From: Candidatus Nitrosocosmicus sp.
Lineage (GTDB): Archaea; Thermoproteota; Nitrososphaeria; Nitrososphaerales; Nitrososphaeraceae
Assembly (NCBI GenBank): GCA_025934495.1
Contig: JAICXY010000003.1
Coordinates: 1 to 64,000, forward strand
Direction: 5' to 3'
Length of the DNA stretch: 64,000 nucleotides
Shown piece after piece: positions 10,588-19,961 of the stretch. Position 1 is the first letter of the stretch; each line of letters opens with the position of its first letter. A program made the position numbers and the translations under genes. Under the pieces are notes generated by a model. That model worked only from the letters and a program-made list of their open reading frames with translations, ran no database searches and had not been told where the DNA came from.

Positions 10588-11087
10588 TATCACTGGACGA
10601 ATCATTCTTTTTTTACGATTCTCTGGTAAGACGCGTTTGGATTAATGAAAATAAAAGACCGATTGTCAGAGTAACAGGTTCACATCAGCATTCATGTATT
10701 TTTGGTTCCACAAGTATGGAAGGAAAACAAATATTCAGACAGTATGACAAATTCAATGGCGATACATTCCTTGATTATCTAAAGAAAATACATGCTAAAT
10801 TCCCACAATGCTATTTGTTCATGGATAAAGCATCGCCTCATTACAAATCAAAGAAGGTGTTAAAGTACTTTGAAGAAAATAAAGATACGCTAATTCCACT
10901 ATATCTTCCAACTGCATCACCAGAGTTTATGGTAATAGAGGAAGTTTGGAACATGACCAAACGTGATCTACTTATTCTACAATATTATCAATCATTTGCA
11001 GATTTGAAGAATAAGATTTCTAAATATTTCAGAACAAAACGATTCAATCTTGATATGAGGAACTATTTGTTACGAGATGTAATTTAG
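10545..11087 (+). CDS. IS630 transposase, catalytic DDE part
   Basis: This is the DDE_3 catalytic half. Its three acidic motifs are visible: SLDESFFFYD (first Asp), FMDKASPHYKS (second Asp) and LPTASPEFMVIEEVW (Glu). The apparent ATG at 10545 lies in the sequence read after a -1 shift, so this is probably not a separate protein but the second half of a frameshifted transposase. A five-unit CAG repeat encodes QQQQQ near the junction. All catalytic residues are intact, so the element could be active if the shift occurs. Confidence 0.75.
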   Translation: MDMQQQQQEDRFTIVSLDESFFFYDSLVRRVWINENKRPIVRVTGSHQHSCIFGSTSMEGKQIFRQYDKFNGDTFLDYLKKIHAKFPQCYLFMDKASPHYKSKKVLKYFEENKDTLIPLYLPTASPEFMVIEEVWNMTKRDLLILQYYQSFADLKNKISKYFRTKRFNLDMRNYLLRDVI

Positions 11088-11109
11088 ATAACATATGCTA
11101 ATCAGTATA

Positions 11110-11245
11110 TCATCTTCATTATGTGCATAAAATAATGAGAATATCGTTATTGAAAGAACAATATCATATATCAAAGAGAGAAACCAAAATATGTGAAACC
11201 ATGGCTTGATCTGTTTGCTTATTATTACAATAAGAAATAATATAT
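11110..11245 (+). mobile_element. 3' part of the interrupted IS6-type relic
   Basis: The forward strand near 11145-11240 gives (I)ERTISYIKER and further tail-like pieces, resembling the C-terminus of the IS6-type transposases at 37850-37980 and 42690-42850 (IIERTIQYKKDR, then a QHNK tail). It is the continuation of the relic at 9590-9974, separated from it by the IS630 element. Confidence 0.5.
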
Positions 11246-11455
11246 TTATAGATGCAAAACCATGTTAATTATTACCTTTATAATCTATAAAACTAAAATA
11301 ATTTGTTTTAGATTATTATATTTGATTTTATATATTATTATATATAGAGAAAATTATATGTTTTTTATTTTTTAAAGTAAATAGTTCTATTTTTCTATTT
11401 TTGATTAGAATGGAGGTAAATTTAATAGATAGATAGTAATTGGACTATAGATAAA

Positions 11456-12262
11456 TTGAAAATAGGGAATTATGAAATCCCTGATATAAGATTATCCGAA
11501 GCTATTCAGGATGTTAAAAAAATATTTGATAAAGTCAAGAATACCCAAGATCTCACTCATTATTCAGATATAGCAGTGATGCTAGATTATAAAAGCAAAA
11601 TAGGTGGTGCATTCTACCGAAGGTTAAATAGTTTGACCCTTTTTGGGTTATTGGAAGGTCGGGCTAAATATCGCGTCACAGAATTAGGCGAAAATATTTC
11701 TTATCCCATCAATGAAAATCAAAAATCAGAATTATCTTCAAAGGCATTTTTAAATGTGCCACTCTGGAACAAATTATATAGTAAACATGGAAAACAGTTA
11801 TCAGATAATGTATGGTTTGATATAAAAAACATTACTGGCATTTCTGCTCCAGAATCCCAAGCATTAGAGAAAGAAGTAAGAAAATGGTATTTAGAAGATG
11901 TTGTTTTTATGATGGAGAAATTAATTGTTAGAAATGGGGAGCAAAATGGTTCTATAGTAGAAGATTCTACCAATTCGAATGTAGAATATGATACTAATAA
12001 CCATATAAATAAAAATGAACCAAAAATAATAAACCATGATACTTTTGCAATAAACGAAGCAATATTAGAAAAGATTCCTTTTGGTAGGGACATTATAATT
12101 TACTTACCAAAAGGGAATATACTCAAATCATGGGAAAAAGCTCAAAGATATATGGAACTTTATTTAGAAGATTATGTTGATTATGAAAAGTCATCAAAAG
12201 CATCAGAAATGGCTGAATTGGATAATGTAGAGGGAAATAATGATACATTACAAAAATCATAG
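11456..12262 (+). CDS. Hypothetical protein with N-terminal winged-helix-like domain
   Basis: A 268-residue soluble protein. Residues 10-75 (ending GLLEGRAKYRVTELGE) look like a winged-helix fold, in which 'KYRVTELGE' is a common wing ending in archaeal wHTH proteins. The middle, about 80-155, is helical; residues 165-195 are an Asn-rich linker; and the last 70 residues hold a second helical segment (PFGRDIIIYLPKGNILKSWEKAQRYMELY). The start is TTG at 11456, preceded by an AATAGATAGATAG tract (11424-11436). A DNA-binding regulator is likely but the family is not recognised. Confidence 0.65.
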   Translation: MKIGNYEIPDIRLSEAIQDVKKIFDKVKNTQDLTHYSDIAVMLDYKSKIGGAFYRRLNSLTLFGLLEGRAKYRVTELGENISYPINENQKSELSSKAFLNVPLWNKLYSKHGKQLSDNVWFDIKNITGISAPESQALEKEVRKWYLEDVVFMMEKLIVRNGEQNGSIVEDSTNSNVEYDTNNHINKNEPKIINHDTFAINEAILEKIPFGRDIIIYLPKGNILKSWEKAQRYMELYLEDYVDYEKSSKASEMAELDNVEGNNDTLQKS

Positions 12263-12479
12263 ATATTTTTTTAGATAATTTGTTTATGTATTACCTTTTT
12301 TAATACAAAACTGGAATGTTTAAAAATAAAAATTAATACAATAATTAAAAAACAATTTAATAATGATGTTGTCTATTATTCAATCCTAATCATTTAAAGT
12401 ATTTTATATTAATGTCAAAACAATGAAATAATGAAAATCATATACAAAATATTATAATTTAGTAGTTTTAATTATAACT

Positions 12480-12758
12480 ATGAATGAATTACAAGTCAAA
12501 CAACAATTAATAAGCAAATTAGAAAATAATGATTATTTTATAGAATGGGGAAGTAAAATTGCAATAGTATTCAATAAAAGAAATAAGAAATTTAGAATAG
12601 AAGTTACTGATGGTACATATTCTTTAAATTATGACTCTGATTACGAAATTATCAAAGTTGAAATTAACACCCGTGGAATGCATGAAATGATTCTAAGATC
12701 AAGCCTTCCTGATAAAGAGCAAGTTAGAAATTACTTTAGAAAAATTACCGCATATTAA
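12480..12758 (+). CDS. Small hypothetical protein
   Basis: A 92-residue protein with no signal or membrane segment. The order is one helix, a beta-rich middle (YFIEWGSKIAIVFNKRNKKFRIEV) and a C-terminal helix (DKEQVRNYFRKI). The ATG at 12480 has no leader ribosome site, which fits leaderless transcription. I do not recognise the family. It stands between two short spacers upstream of the epimerase gene. Confidence 0.55.
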   Translation: MNELQVKQQLISKLENNDYFIEWGSKIAIVFNKRNKKFRIEVTDGTYSLNYDSDYEIIKVEINTRGMHEMILRSSLPDKEQVRNYFRKITAY

Positions 12759-12940
12759 AAATAACTATTGATATTGGATTTTATCTAATTCAGTTCACTT
12801 ATTGACTGAAATTTTTGTAATAGTAAATATTGGCTAATTTAAAATCAGATTATTATTTTATATCTAAATCAAAAGCATTATTCTTATGATTTATAAAATT
12901 ATTAATAATACATATATGATAATTAAGAACTGGAGATATT

Positions 12941-13369
12941 ATGCGAGTTGATCATATCGCAATTGCAGTAAATAGTGCTGAAGATGCCCTTGAAAATTAT
13001 AAAAAATTATTAAATGTGGATAAAATAGAGATCGAAGAAGTCCCAAATGAAATGGTAAAAGTTGTAATGATAAATTTGCAAGATACTCGAATAGAGCTTT
13101 TAGAACCTACCAGTGAAAATAGTCCCATAAGTAAATTTTTAAAAGACCGTGGCGAGGGTATTCATCATATAGCTATTACCGCAGATGAAATAGAAACTGA
13201 TGTAAACCATGCATTGGATAAAGGTATAAAGTTCCTCGGAGGTTTAAGAACAGGTTCGTATGGTAGAAAAATAACTTTTATTCATCCAAAGTCCCTAAAT
13301 GGTGTATTGGTAGAATTATGCCAGGCACCTCCTCAGGATGATGGACAAACTTTAGAAAACAAAATATAA
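12941..13369 (+). CDS. mce: Methylmalonyl-CoA epimerase
   Basis: A 142-residue VOC-fold protein that interconverts (S)- and (R)-methylmalonyl-CoA. In ammonia-oxidising archaea this step belongs to the 3-hydroxypropionate/4-hydroxybutyrate carbon-fixation cycle. It starts MRVDHIAIAV and contains IELLEP, GEGIHHIAI and VELCQ; His5, Glu52, His76 and Glu125 fit the four metal-ligand positions of the family. Length is normal. A GGAG at 12932-12935 lies five bases before the ATG, one of the few clear Shine-Dalgarno sequences here. The gene is monocistronic. Confidence 0.9.
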   Translation: MRVDHIAIAVNSAEDALENYKKLLNVDKIEIEEVPNEMVKVVMINLQDTRIELLEPTSENSPISKFLKDRGEGIHHIAITADEIETDVNHALDKGIKFLGGLRTGSYGRKITFIHPKSLNGVLVELCQAPPQDDGQTLENKI

Positions 13370-13489
13370 AATAAATAATAATATTGTTTTTAATCCATTA
13401 TTTTTTTAACGAAAATTATGGTGATTTAAGAATTGGAATAATTGAAACTTTTTCGTTAAATTAATTAATATAATCTATACAATATTATT

Positions 13490-13987
13490 ATGAGATTTAT
13501 AGTCATAATTTTACATGGGATTATATTATCTTCGTTTATTATATGGACTATTTATGATATACCTCATTTTAATATAGTGAAAGATTCTATTGTGTATGCA
13601 AGTCCAAATTCATCTCACCTATCTAAAAAAAATGAAATATCCAGCAATTTTATAGAAAATTATACAGTATCCAAAACGGATAATAATAAAATGAAAGGAT
13701 TACTAATAGTGAAAATATTAGTTAATAATAACGTTGGAAACAAAACCCCTTTTGATTTTATCATCAATATACATGCAAATGATCCATCTATTGCTTCATT
13801 TCATGGAAATTCATCTGGAACTCATGTTATGTTAGGGATGGGGATGTATAGCGTTTCCGAGTTGCCCATTCCTGGTTATTTCAGTTCATATTCTACAGAT
13901 TGTTTTGGTGGGATTATGGCAATTGATATTAAGCATTGTATTATTACCAATACATATTCTCCACCACATTCTTCAATTTCCAAGTAA
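13490..13987 (+). CDS. Secreted protein with a prealbumin/SpaA-like beta domain
   Basis: A 165-residue protein with a signal or anchor helix at residues 2-22. Residues 70-155 follow the pattern of the Cna-B/prealbumin-like repeat common in surface proteins: a strand (LLIVKILVNNN), 'PFDFIINIHANDPSIASFHG', a glycine-rich loop (SGTHVMLGMGMYSVSE), 'PGYFSSYSTDCFGGI' and a closing 'CIITNTY'. Two Cys are placed as in related domains (about C137 and C148). It is probably an exported surface protein. Matching to the fold is by pattern; function is unknown. Confidence 0.7.
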   Translation: MRFIVIILHGIILSSFIIWTIYDIPHFNIVKDSIVYASPNSSHLSKKNEISSNFIENYTVSKTDNNKMKGLLIVKILVNNNVGNKTPFDFIINIHANDPSIASFHGNSSGTHVMLGMGMYSVSELPIPGYFSSYSTDCFGGIMAIDIKHCIITNTYSPPHSSISK

Positions 13988-14007
13988 TTCGATAGACCAA
14001 TCAAATC

Positions 14008-14265
14008 ATGTCTACTATAATTAGAATAACTGTACTTTATTTTGCTAATGTTAAAGATATAACTGGTGTAAAAAAGGAAACAATGAACTTAACACCGGAT
14101 ACATCTATAAAAAAACTTTTAACCAATATATCTTCAAAATACCCTGCTATTAAAAGTATATTAGATGTTGTCAAAATTTCTGTAAATTATAAAATGATGG
14201 AGATGAATACAATTCTAAATGATGGAGATGAAGTAGCGCTCTTACCTCCCGTTTCTGGAGGATAG
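14008..14265 (+). CDS. moaD: Molybdopterin synthase sulfur carrier subunit MoaD
   Basis: An 85-residue ubiquitin-like protein ending in the required Gly-Gly, whose C-terminal thiocarboxylate gives sulfur to cyclic pyranopterin monophosphate in molybdenum-cofactor synthesis. Visible family features are the first strand ITVLYFANVKDITG, the helix SIKKLLTNISSKYP and the terminus EVALLPPVSGG. It lies 7 bases upstream of moaE, so the two synthase subunits are co-transcribed. Confidence 0.92.
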   Translation: MSTIIRITVLYFANVKDITGVKKETMNLTPDTSIKKLLTNISSKYPAIKSILDVVKISVNYKMMEMNTILNDGDEVALLPPVSGG

Positions 14266-14272
14266 ATAAAAA

Positions 14273-14824
14273 ATGCATTGTGATAACGATAAAGAAGATT
14301 TGAATAAAGAATCATATGTAAATGGCGATTCTCTATCTATAGGGAAAGATCTAAGTCAGGGTGTTCATTTAGATAACGATCATCACCGAATAACAACAAA
14401 AGAAATTGATATAGACTCTATTTTAAAATCGGTAAGCACAATTGGTGATACGGACTCCACAACTATTGGAGCAACAGTTCTTTTTATAGGTTCGGTTAGA
14501 AACTTTGGTAACGACGGTCAAGTTCAAAGTATGAAATATGAATCCTATATGGGAATGGCCGAAGAAAGAATTAAAGATATTGAAAATATTGTAAAAAAAA
14601 AATGGGATATAAAGAAAATAAAAATAATTCATAGAATCGGTGAATTGGCATTAGGCGAAAATAGTATAGCAATAGCAATCGCAACTTCTCATAGTAAAGA
14701 TGCATTTGAAGCTTGTAATTTTGCTCTTTATAAAATAAAACAAGAGGTACCTATATGGAAGAATGAAAAGTTAGCAGATGGTAGATTAAAATGGGTTGAT
14801 GGAAAACCTATTGAGAAATATTAA
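14273..14824 (+). CDS. moaE: Molybdopterin synthase catalytic subunit MoaE
   Basis: The large subunit of molybdopterin synthase, partner of MoaD just upstream. Family motifs are GATVLFIGSVRNF, the helix MKYESYMGMAEERI, HRIGELALGE and EVPIWKNE, where Lys163 corresponds to the catalytic lysine of the 'IWK' motif. At 183 residues it is longer than the usual 150, because the first 40-50 residues form a low-complexity acidic extension before the fold starts; an internal start is possible, but no ATG or ribosome site near residue 50 argues for one. Confidence 0.92.
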   Translation: MHCDNDKEDLNKESYVNGDSLSIGKDLSQGVHLDNDHHRITTKEIDIDSILKSVSTIGDTDSTTIGATVLFIGSVRNFGNDGQVQSMKYESYMGMAEERIKDIENIVKKKWDIKKIKIIHRIGELALGENSIAIAIATSHSKDAFEACNFALYKIKQEVPIWKNEKLADGRLKWVDGKPIEKY

Positions 14825-15460
14825 CATTATTAAAAATTTATTAATTCATTATAGGGGTTGTATTTGAGATTTAAAGCCTAATCCAAAATTATCTACCATA
14901 AATAATTATACAAAGAGAGAACTATACTAATCCAAAACGGGTCTCTTTCTTTTTATATCCTGTTTTCTGAATCTGTTCTACCATCATGAATTGGTTCTTT
15001 TCCATATAATATATCTTCCAGTATTATGTTTTTTGCGATTTAAAATCAATTTAATTTATTTTTCATCTTTTCTCATTTTCTCCTATTGAGTAAATGTAAT
15101 ACATAATATATTCAATTAATAGTTGTTACCGATTTTACGGATTTAAAATTTTGTGCTCTATCGAGAATAGCTTCTCTTTTCTTGTTTTTCCATCTTCTGT
15201 TTTATGAGAAAATGTGAAATATACCATTTAATACTGAATTATAGACTCCACACAAGTTACTAATTTTTATAAAATATGTAGTAGAATATAATAACATGAT
15301 AATTAAGAAAGAAGGTAGAATACCTTCCTTATCAGCTAAAATGTATATTTTAACATTGAAAAATAAAAAAATTACAATAACCTAAATCTATTTCCATATA
15401 ATTGGTTAACAAAAGGCATACTATTTTAATTCAATTGTATTTAACTAAATAGATAGGAAA
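14825..15460. other. Spacer downstream of moaE
   Basis: About 640 bases with no recognised gene. The end holds an AATAGATAGG tract at 15448-15457, four bases before the next start codon. Confidence 0.4.
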
Positions 15461-16636
15461 TTGCTAAATGGAAAACGTATAGTAATTCTTGGCGCAGGTT
15501 TTGGTGGATTAGCTTCTGCTAACATATTGCGAAAAAATCTTTCATTAAATCATCAAATTACCGTTATTGATAAAAAAGATTACTTTTTGATGGGATTTGT
15601 TAATCTATGGATTTTAAATGGAGATAGAAGATTTGAAGAATCAAAAATTTCTTTAAATAATCTAAAAAATAGAGGCATATCTTTTATACATGATGAGATA
15701 ATTGAAATAAATCCTATAAAAGGATACATTAAGACATCAAATCAAAAATACGAATACGATTATTTAATAATAGCTTTAGGTGCTGAATATGCTCCCGAAC
15801 GAGTCGAGGGATTTGTAACAAATAGAGGTTATAATCTATATGACGTACACCAAATTCTCGATATTAGAAATGAAATACTTAAATTAGAACAAGGAAGAAT
15901 AGTAATATGTATAACAAACTTTCCCTATAAATGTCCTCCAGCACCATATGAAGCATCTTTGCTAATTAATGATATTTTGATTAAAAACAATACTAGGAAT
16001 AATATTGATATTGATATATATGCACCTTCTCCAACACCTTTACCTGTAGCAGATCAAAAGGTAAATAAAGATGTAAATGACTTACTTGAAAAAAACCATA
16101 TTTGTTTTCATCCATTACATAAAATAAAATCGGTCTCAAACAGAAAATCTCTAGAATTTGAATTTAATAGTGAGAAAACAGTACACGTAGATTATAACAT
16201 CTTAATAATTATTCCTCCACATCGATCTCCTTCAATAGTAAATAATTCTGGTTTAATCAAGAATGGTCAAAATTGGATTGACGTTGACAAATTTACTTTA
16301 AAAACAAAATATGAAAATGTTTTTGCAATAGGCGATGTAACAGAAATTAAAGTTGATAAGAATATATCCATCCCTAAAGCCGGGATCTTTGCAGAAGGTC
16401 AAGCAAAGGTTGTTTGCGAACAAATTTTAAACGATATTAGAAATCAATCAAGTAATCCCCGGTTCGATGGAAAAGGATTTTGCTTTATGGAGATAGGTAA
16501 TAAAAAGGCAGGTTTTATAAATACAGATTTTTATAATTTCGGTGGCCCACTTACAATTCTTGAACCGCCTTCTGAAGAATCATATAGAAAGAAAATCGAC
16601 TTTGAGAAAAACAGACTAAATGATTGGTTGGGATAA
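15461..16636 (+). CDS. SQR/FCSD-like FAD-dependent oxidoreductase
   Basis: A 391-residue flavoprotein. The FAD-binding GxGxxG is at residues 11-16 (VILGAGFGGL), the first half ends in DYLIIALGAEYAP, and the second FAD motif is NVFAIGDVTE near residue 290. Residues near 150-160 read NFPYKCPPAPYEA, which carries a cysteine at the place where sulfide:quinone oxidoreductases have a redox Cys. No second redox Cys pair is obvious, so a sulfide, thiol or quinone substrate is open. Start is TTG at 15461. It belongs to the sulfide:quinone / flavocytochrome c reductase superfamily and stands alone. Confidence 0.8.
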   Translation: MLNGKRIVILGAGFGGLASANILRKNLSLNHQITVIDKKDYFLMGFVNLWILNGDRRFEESKISLNNLKNRGISFIHDEIIEINPIKGYIKTSNQKYEYDYLIIALGAEYAPERVEGFVTNRGYNLYDVHQILDIRNEILKLEQGRIVICITNFPYKCPPAPYEASLLINDILIKNNTRNNIDIDIYAPSPTPLPVADQKVNKDVNDLLEKNHICFHPLHKIKSVSNRKSLEFEFNSEKTVHVDYNILIIIPPHRSPSIVNNSGLIKNGQNWIDVDKFTLKTKYENVFAIGDVTEIKVDKNISIPKAGIFAEGQAKVVCEQILNDIRNQSSNPRFDGKGFCFMEIGNKKAGFINTDFYNFGGPLTILEPPSEESYRKKIDFEKNRLNDWLG

Positions 16637-17029
16637 TTCCAACGATTGGTTATTTAGATATGTGGTTTTGATTAAATACTTTGTAAAGTTAAGAATTAAA
16701 ATGTTATTTTTAATCAAATGCATTTGGTCATGTAAAGTAATATTTGATAATTATACTAAAATGACCGTAATTTTTTTTATAAAAAATTAATGTTTTTGAA
16801 TTATATATTTAAAACAATTATTTAAAGAATTTTTCTCTATTATATATACCATTTAGCTTGTAATTCAAACCTTATCGAAAATTTTTCTGTTTATTTTAGA
16901 AATTCATAGTTTATATATTTATGTTAATTGGCATAGATCACAATATTGATATTCTTTAATAATGACGATATAGGCCTTAGACATCAAAATACATAACTTT
17001 TGAGGATTTTACAAAATATGCTTTTGGAA
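16637..17029. other. AT-rich spacer
   Basis: About 390 bases with no recognised feature. Confidence 0.4.
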
Positions 17030-17520
17030 TTCTAGCCGTAATTTTATGTCCATTTGAAGAGATGCCAATAACAGCAAGAATCCATGGGCTTCTAATGGTC
17101 ATAAGTACAGATTGAGGTAAATAAATTCGAAGAAATACGGAATTTTAAATGTGTTTGAAATATACGATTCCAGACAAATTATATGATGCAAGTAAAATGC
17201 TATAAAAAAAAGAAAACAAAGAAACAGTTATTAACTTTTTTAACAGATTAGATAGAAAATACGATAAAATTTCAAAATTTCTTGTATTTGAAAATATATC
17301 AGTGCACAAAACTCGAAAATCCACTTGAAAGAAATAAAGTGGTTATGGTTACAAAGGTACGCGATTAACAATTCTGAATTAAAATATTGACCAAGAAATA
17401 GTAATAGCATTAGCAAATGGTTGTATATGTACAATAAAAATCGTGTTAAATCAAAGACAAAAGTCATACAAGACTATAGATGAATTTGAAATTCTTAAAT
17501 GAATCGAGTGTTTATATCCG
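17030..17520 (+). mobile_element. Decayed IS630-type transposase relic
   Basis: Short forward-strand pieces match the catalytic half of the IS630 copy at 38056-39180: FFNRLDRKYDKISKFLVFEN, then ISVHKTRKS, in line with FIKRVDQKYDSNVKQIFLIL and ISIHKSNK there. Stops and shifts are frequent, and the N-terminal half is missing or unreadable. No ends were identified. Confidence 0.5.
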
Positions 17521-17747
17521 AAACATTGTTTATCCATACTTTAATTGTATTCTATTATTTGCAAAGTATGCTGGTACCCACCAAAAAAGATAAGCAATTA
17601 TTTGATAAGTTTATTTAATTTTGTCATATTATTATCAAGATGCAGACGAGCATGAGTCTCATGATAGATTAAACAATTATCGGAGAAATTGGAATAATCA
17701 ATAAAGACAATATATATAGGCAAATGTGGTTTACTAAAGTGTAAAGA

Positions 17748-18737
17748 TTGAAAAAGATATCCTTTTCTCTAATTCCATTAATTTTCATAATTTTTATTAT
17801 TTGTATAACATTATTTTCAGCACAAAAAGTTAATAGTACAACACGTATAACATTACAACCCCTACAACAAGGCTATAACAGTTCCAAGGTGGTAATCATT
17901 GCTTTTGATGATTCACCAAGAAGTCAATTCACATTAGCTAAACCAATTTTAGATAAATATGGATTTAAAGGTAGTTTTTTTACAGTCTGCAATTTTGTCA
18001 CTGGTACTGGGAATCACCATGACAAGACACGCATGACATGGCAGGACATTAAAGATTTACAAAACGAAGGCCATGATATTGAATCACATACAATGACCCA
18101 TACTGATCTGAATTTTAAAACACAACAAGATTTAATATATGAAGTAGGCGGATCGAAGCAATGCCTTTTAAACCATGGAATCAATTCTACTATTTTTGCA
18201 TATCCAGCTAGCTCTGGAAACCAAAATGCTACGGTAATTAATGCTGTTTCTAACTATTATGATTGGGCAAGAAGTGGAGATGCACCGCTAGCGTTTTTGC
18301 ATTGCAATGGATATAAAATAGAGAACAATTGTAATCCAATTAGCAAAAGAGGATTAATACCCTATGAAAATAGATATGATGTTAGAAATTGGAGCGATCG
18401 TCCAAAATCACCTGGTCCTAATGAATTAGCTATACCTCTTAATAGAACACAGATGCTTTATCAATTCATTAATGAAGTAAATCTTCAATCAAAGTATAAT
18501 AAAAATGGATGTATAAATGCAATTCCAATAGTTGTATATCATGACTTTATTAAAGATAGCAATTTACAATATATGCCCACCAGATCAATAACTGAGGACA
18601 CCTTGTTTGCATCCGAGATGAAATATCTGCATGATGCTGGATTTAAAGTATTAAAGGCATCAGATCTCGGATATAATCCAAATAATGGTTATATGTATAT
18701 AAGAGGACCTACCAATGAAATGATGAAAAATTGTTAA
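17748..18737 (+). CDS. Secreted polysaccharide deacetylase (CE4/NodB-like)
   Basis: A 329-residue exported protein with a signal or anchor helix at residues 5-25. The NodB domain begins KVVIIAFDDSPRSQ: Asp54-Asp55 are the catalytic base and metal-ligand pair. The second motif is SHTMTH (His114 and His118, the metal ligands). Further conserved stretches include IFAYPASS and, near the end, PIVVYHDF. The family removes acetyl groups from N-acetylated polysaccharides, so a role in the cell envelope or in degrading external glycans is likely. Start is TTG at 17748. It stands alone. Confidence 0.85.
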   Translation: MKKISFSLIPLIFIIFIICITLFSAQKVNSTTRITLQPLQQGYNSSKVVIIAFDDSPRSQFTLAKPILDKYGFKGSFFTVCNFVTGTGNHHDKTRMTWQDIKDLQNEGHDIESHTMTHTDLNFKTQQDLIYEVGGSKQCLLNHGINSTIFAYPASSGNQNATVINAVSNYYDWARSGDAPLAFLHCNGYKIENNCNPISKRGLIPYENRYDVRNWSDRPKSPGPNELAIPLNRTQMLYQFINEVNLQSKYNKNGCINAIPIVVYHDFIKDSNLQYMPTRSITEDTLFASEMKYLHDAGFKVLKASDLGYNPNNGYMYIRGPTNEMMKNC

Positions 18738-19320
18738 ATTATCAGCAATTTTTACAATATTAAAATAGAATATACATTGGGTAGTACACATCTACTTACA
18801 ATTGTCTTCTTTTTCTCAATACTATACCTTCAAAAATGGAAAAGTAAATGTTCTCAAAAGTAAATATGTAAGCAGAAGAGTTAAGTTTTTTTACAATAGT
18901 TCATTGTTAGAATACTTTCAAACTCTATTGTTCCGATGTCCTTTTAAGATTTTATCTAAGCCAATAATTGATTTATAGGCTATTACAAGGTTAATTTAAC
19001 GCCAGTTTTAGCAAAAATAAGGCTTATTTTGCATTTCTTTCTCAAGGGAGTAAATAACGTGGAAACGTTAGTTACCATTTAGACCATATAGATCTATGTA
19101 AAACATTAAACTTAATTTTTTGAATACTTTTGCACACTATTTTTGATGCTTATGATTTTAAATATTAATTCAGAATTTAATCCCACATATTATGGATAGT
19201 TGGATAGCTTAATTACCAAACATCACTCACTTTTTTTATCATTTTTACCTGTTCTAAATTTTATCTACAAAGACGTTATATCTATCAATATCTATTAGTA
19301 TTTAATGCTTAAATTGAAAC
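18738..19320. other. Spacer containing two adjacent hairpin-forming sequences
   Basis: No coding sequence is recognised. Two dyads lie close together: one at 19011-19032 and a stronger one at 19050-19075 (separate entry). The remaining sequence shows nothing. Confidence 0.4.
19050..19075. other. Hairpin with 11-bp stem and GGAA tetraloop
   Basis: The arms GTAAATAACGT (19050-19060) and ACGTTAGTTAC (19065-19075) pair with one A/G mismatch, and the loop is GGAA, a GNRA-type tetraloop. A weaker dyad, GCAAAAATAAG / CTTATTTTGC, lies 18 bases upstream. This could be part of a structured RNA or a relic of a transposon end. It is not followed by a T-run on the plus strand, so a simple terminator is unlikely. 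Confidence 0.4.
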
Positions 19321-19575
19321 TATGATAATACTGTTTGTAATTATCGCAATAATTGGCATGATTTTAACAGTGACACTTACAATTCAATCATCAAATGCAA
19401 ATTTATAAACTTCAGTCCAATTTACTAGAATCCTAAAAAGGGTAATACAAATACTATTGCAGCTTCTTTAGATTATGGCGGTATTAAATGTTAGGATCAA
19501 AACGGTGGAACGGTTGCAACAGCAGGTATCAAATAAGATTCCGATTCTATAGGAATTCATGGAATTTAAGGTTCT
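19321..19575 (+). pseudogene. Relic of a small secreted protein gene
   Basis: From ATG 19321 the frame reads a good signal-like helix (MIILFVIIAIIGMILTVTLT) then stops after about 30 codons. In other frames the sequence goes on with Asn-, Thr-, Gly- and Ser-rich text up to about 19570, as in the many small exported proteins of these archaea. Several shifts are needed, so this is a decayed gene at best. The family is not identified. Confidence 0.3.
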
Positions 19576-19961
19576 AATGACAGACGCATTTTGAAGGAAT
19601 TATTCAAAATAATTAAATTATTTAATTGCTTATACTCTTTTATTTTTTTTTCATGTCAACCCAATATTTTTAATGATTTATTATATCTATTTTTTTGCTA
19701 TAGTAAATTAATTGATAGCTCATAGTGATTATATAGTTAATTTAATAGATTGTATGTAATGTGATTACAACATAATAATCATAGGATTGTATAGGACATT
19801 TTATTTATTAACTATTCATGTTTAATAATTTTTTCATTTTTTTTAGGTAAAAACAAAACGGAAAAAATTGTAATTAAATTCACCAATAAAAAATAAACAA
19901 CAAAAATGCAAATAGTCATTTAAAATAGGTAATTATTGTTATTTTTATTAACTATACCTTT
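19576..19961. other. AT-rich spacer
   Basis: About 390 bases upstream of the radical SAM gene with no recognised feature other than probable promoter sequence. Confidence 0.4.

Larger units (their letters stand above)
9975..11109 (+). mobile_element. IS630-family element with terminal inverted repeats
   Basis: A near-complete element of about 1.13 kb. The left end TATACCAATTAGCACA (9975-9990) is the inverse of the right end (11094-11109; its complement reads TATACTGATTAGCATA), 13 of 16 positions matching. Both ends carry TA, the target that IS630/Tc1 elements duplicate. Inside are two overlapping transposase frames, 10072-10587 and 10545-11087, offset by -1. It interrupts an older IS6-type relic. 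It is the least decayed transposon in the window. Confidence 0.8.
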
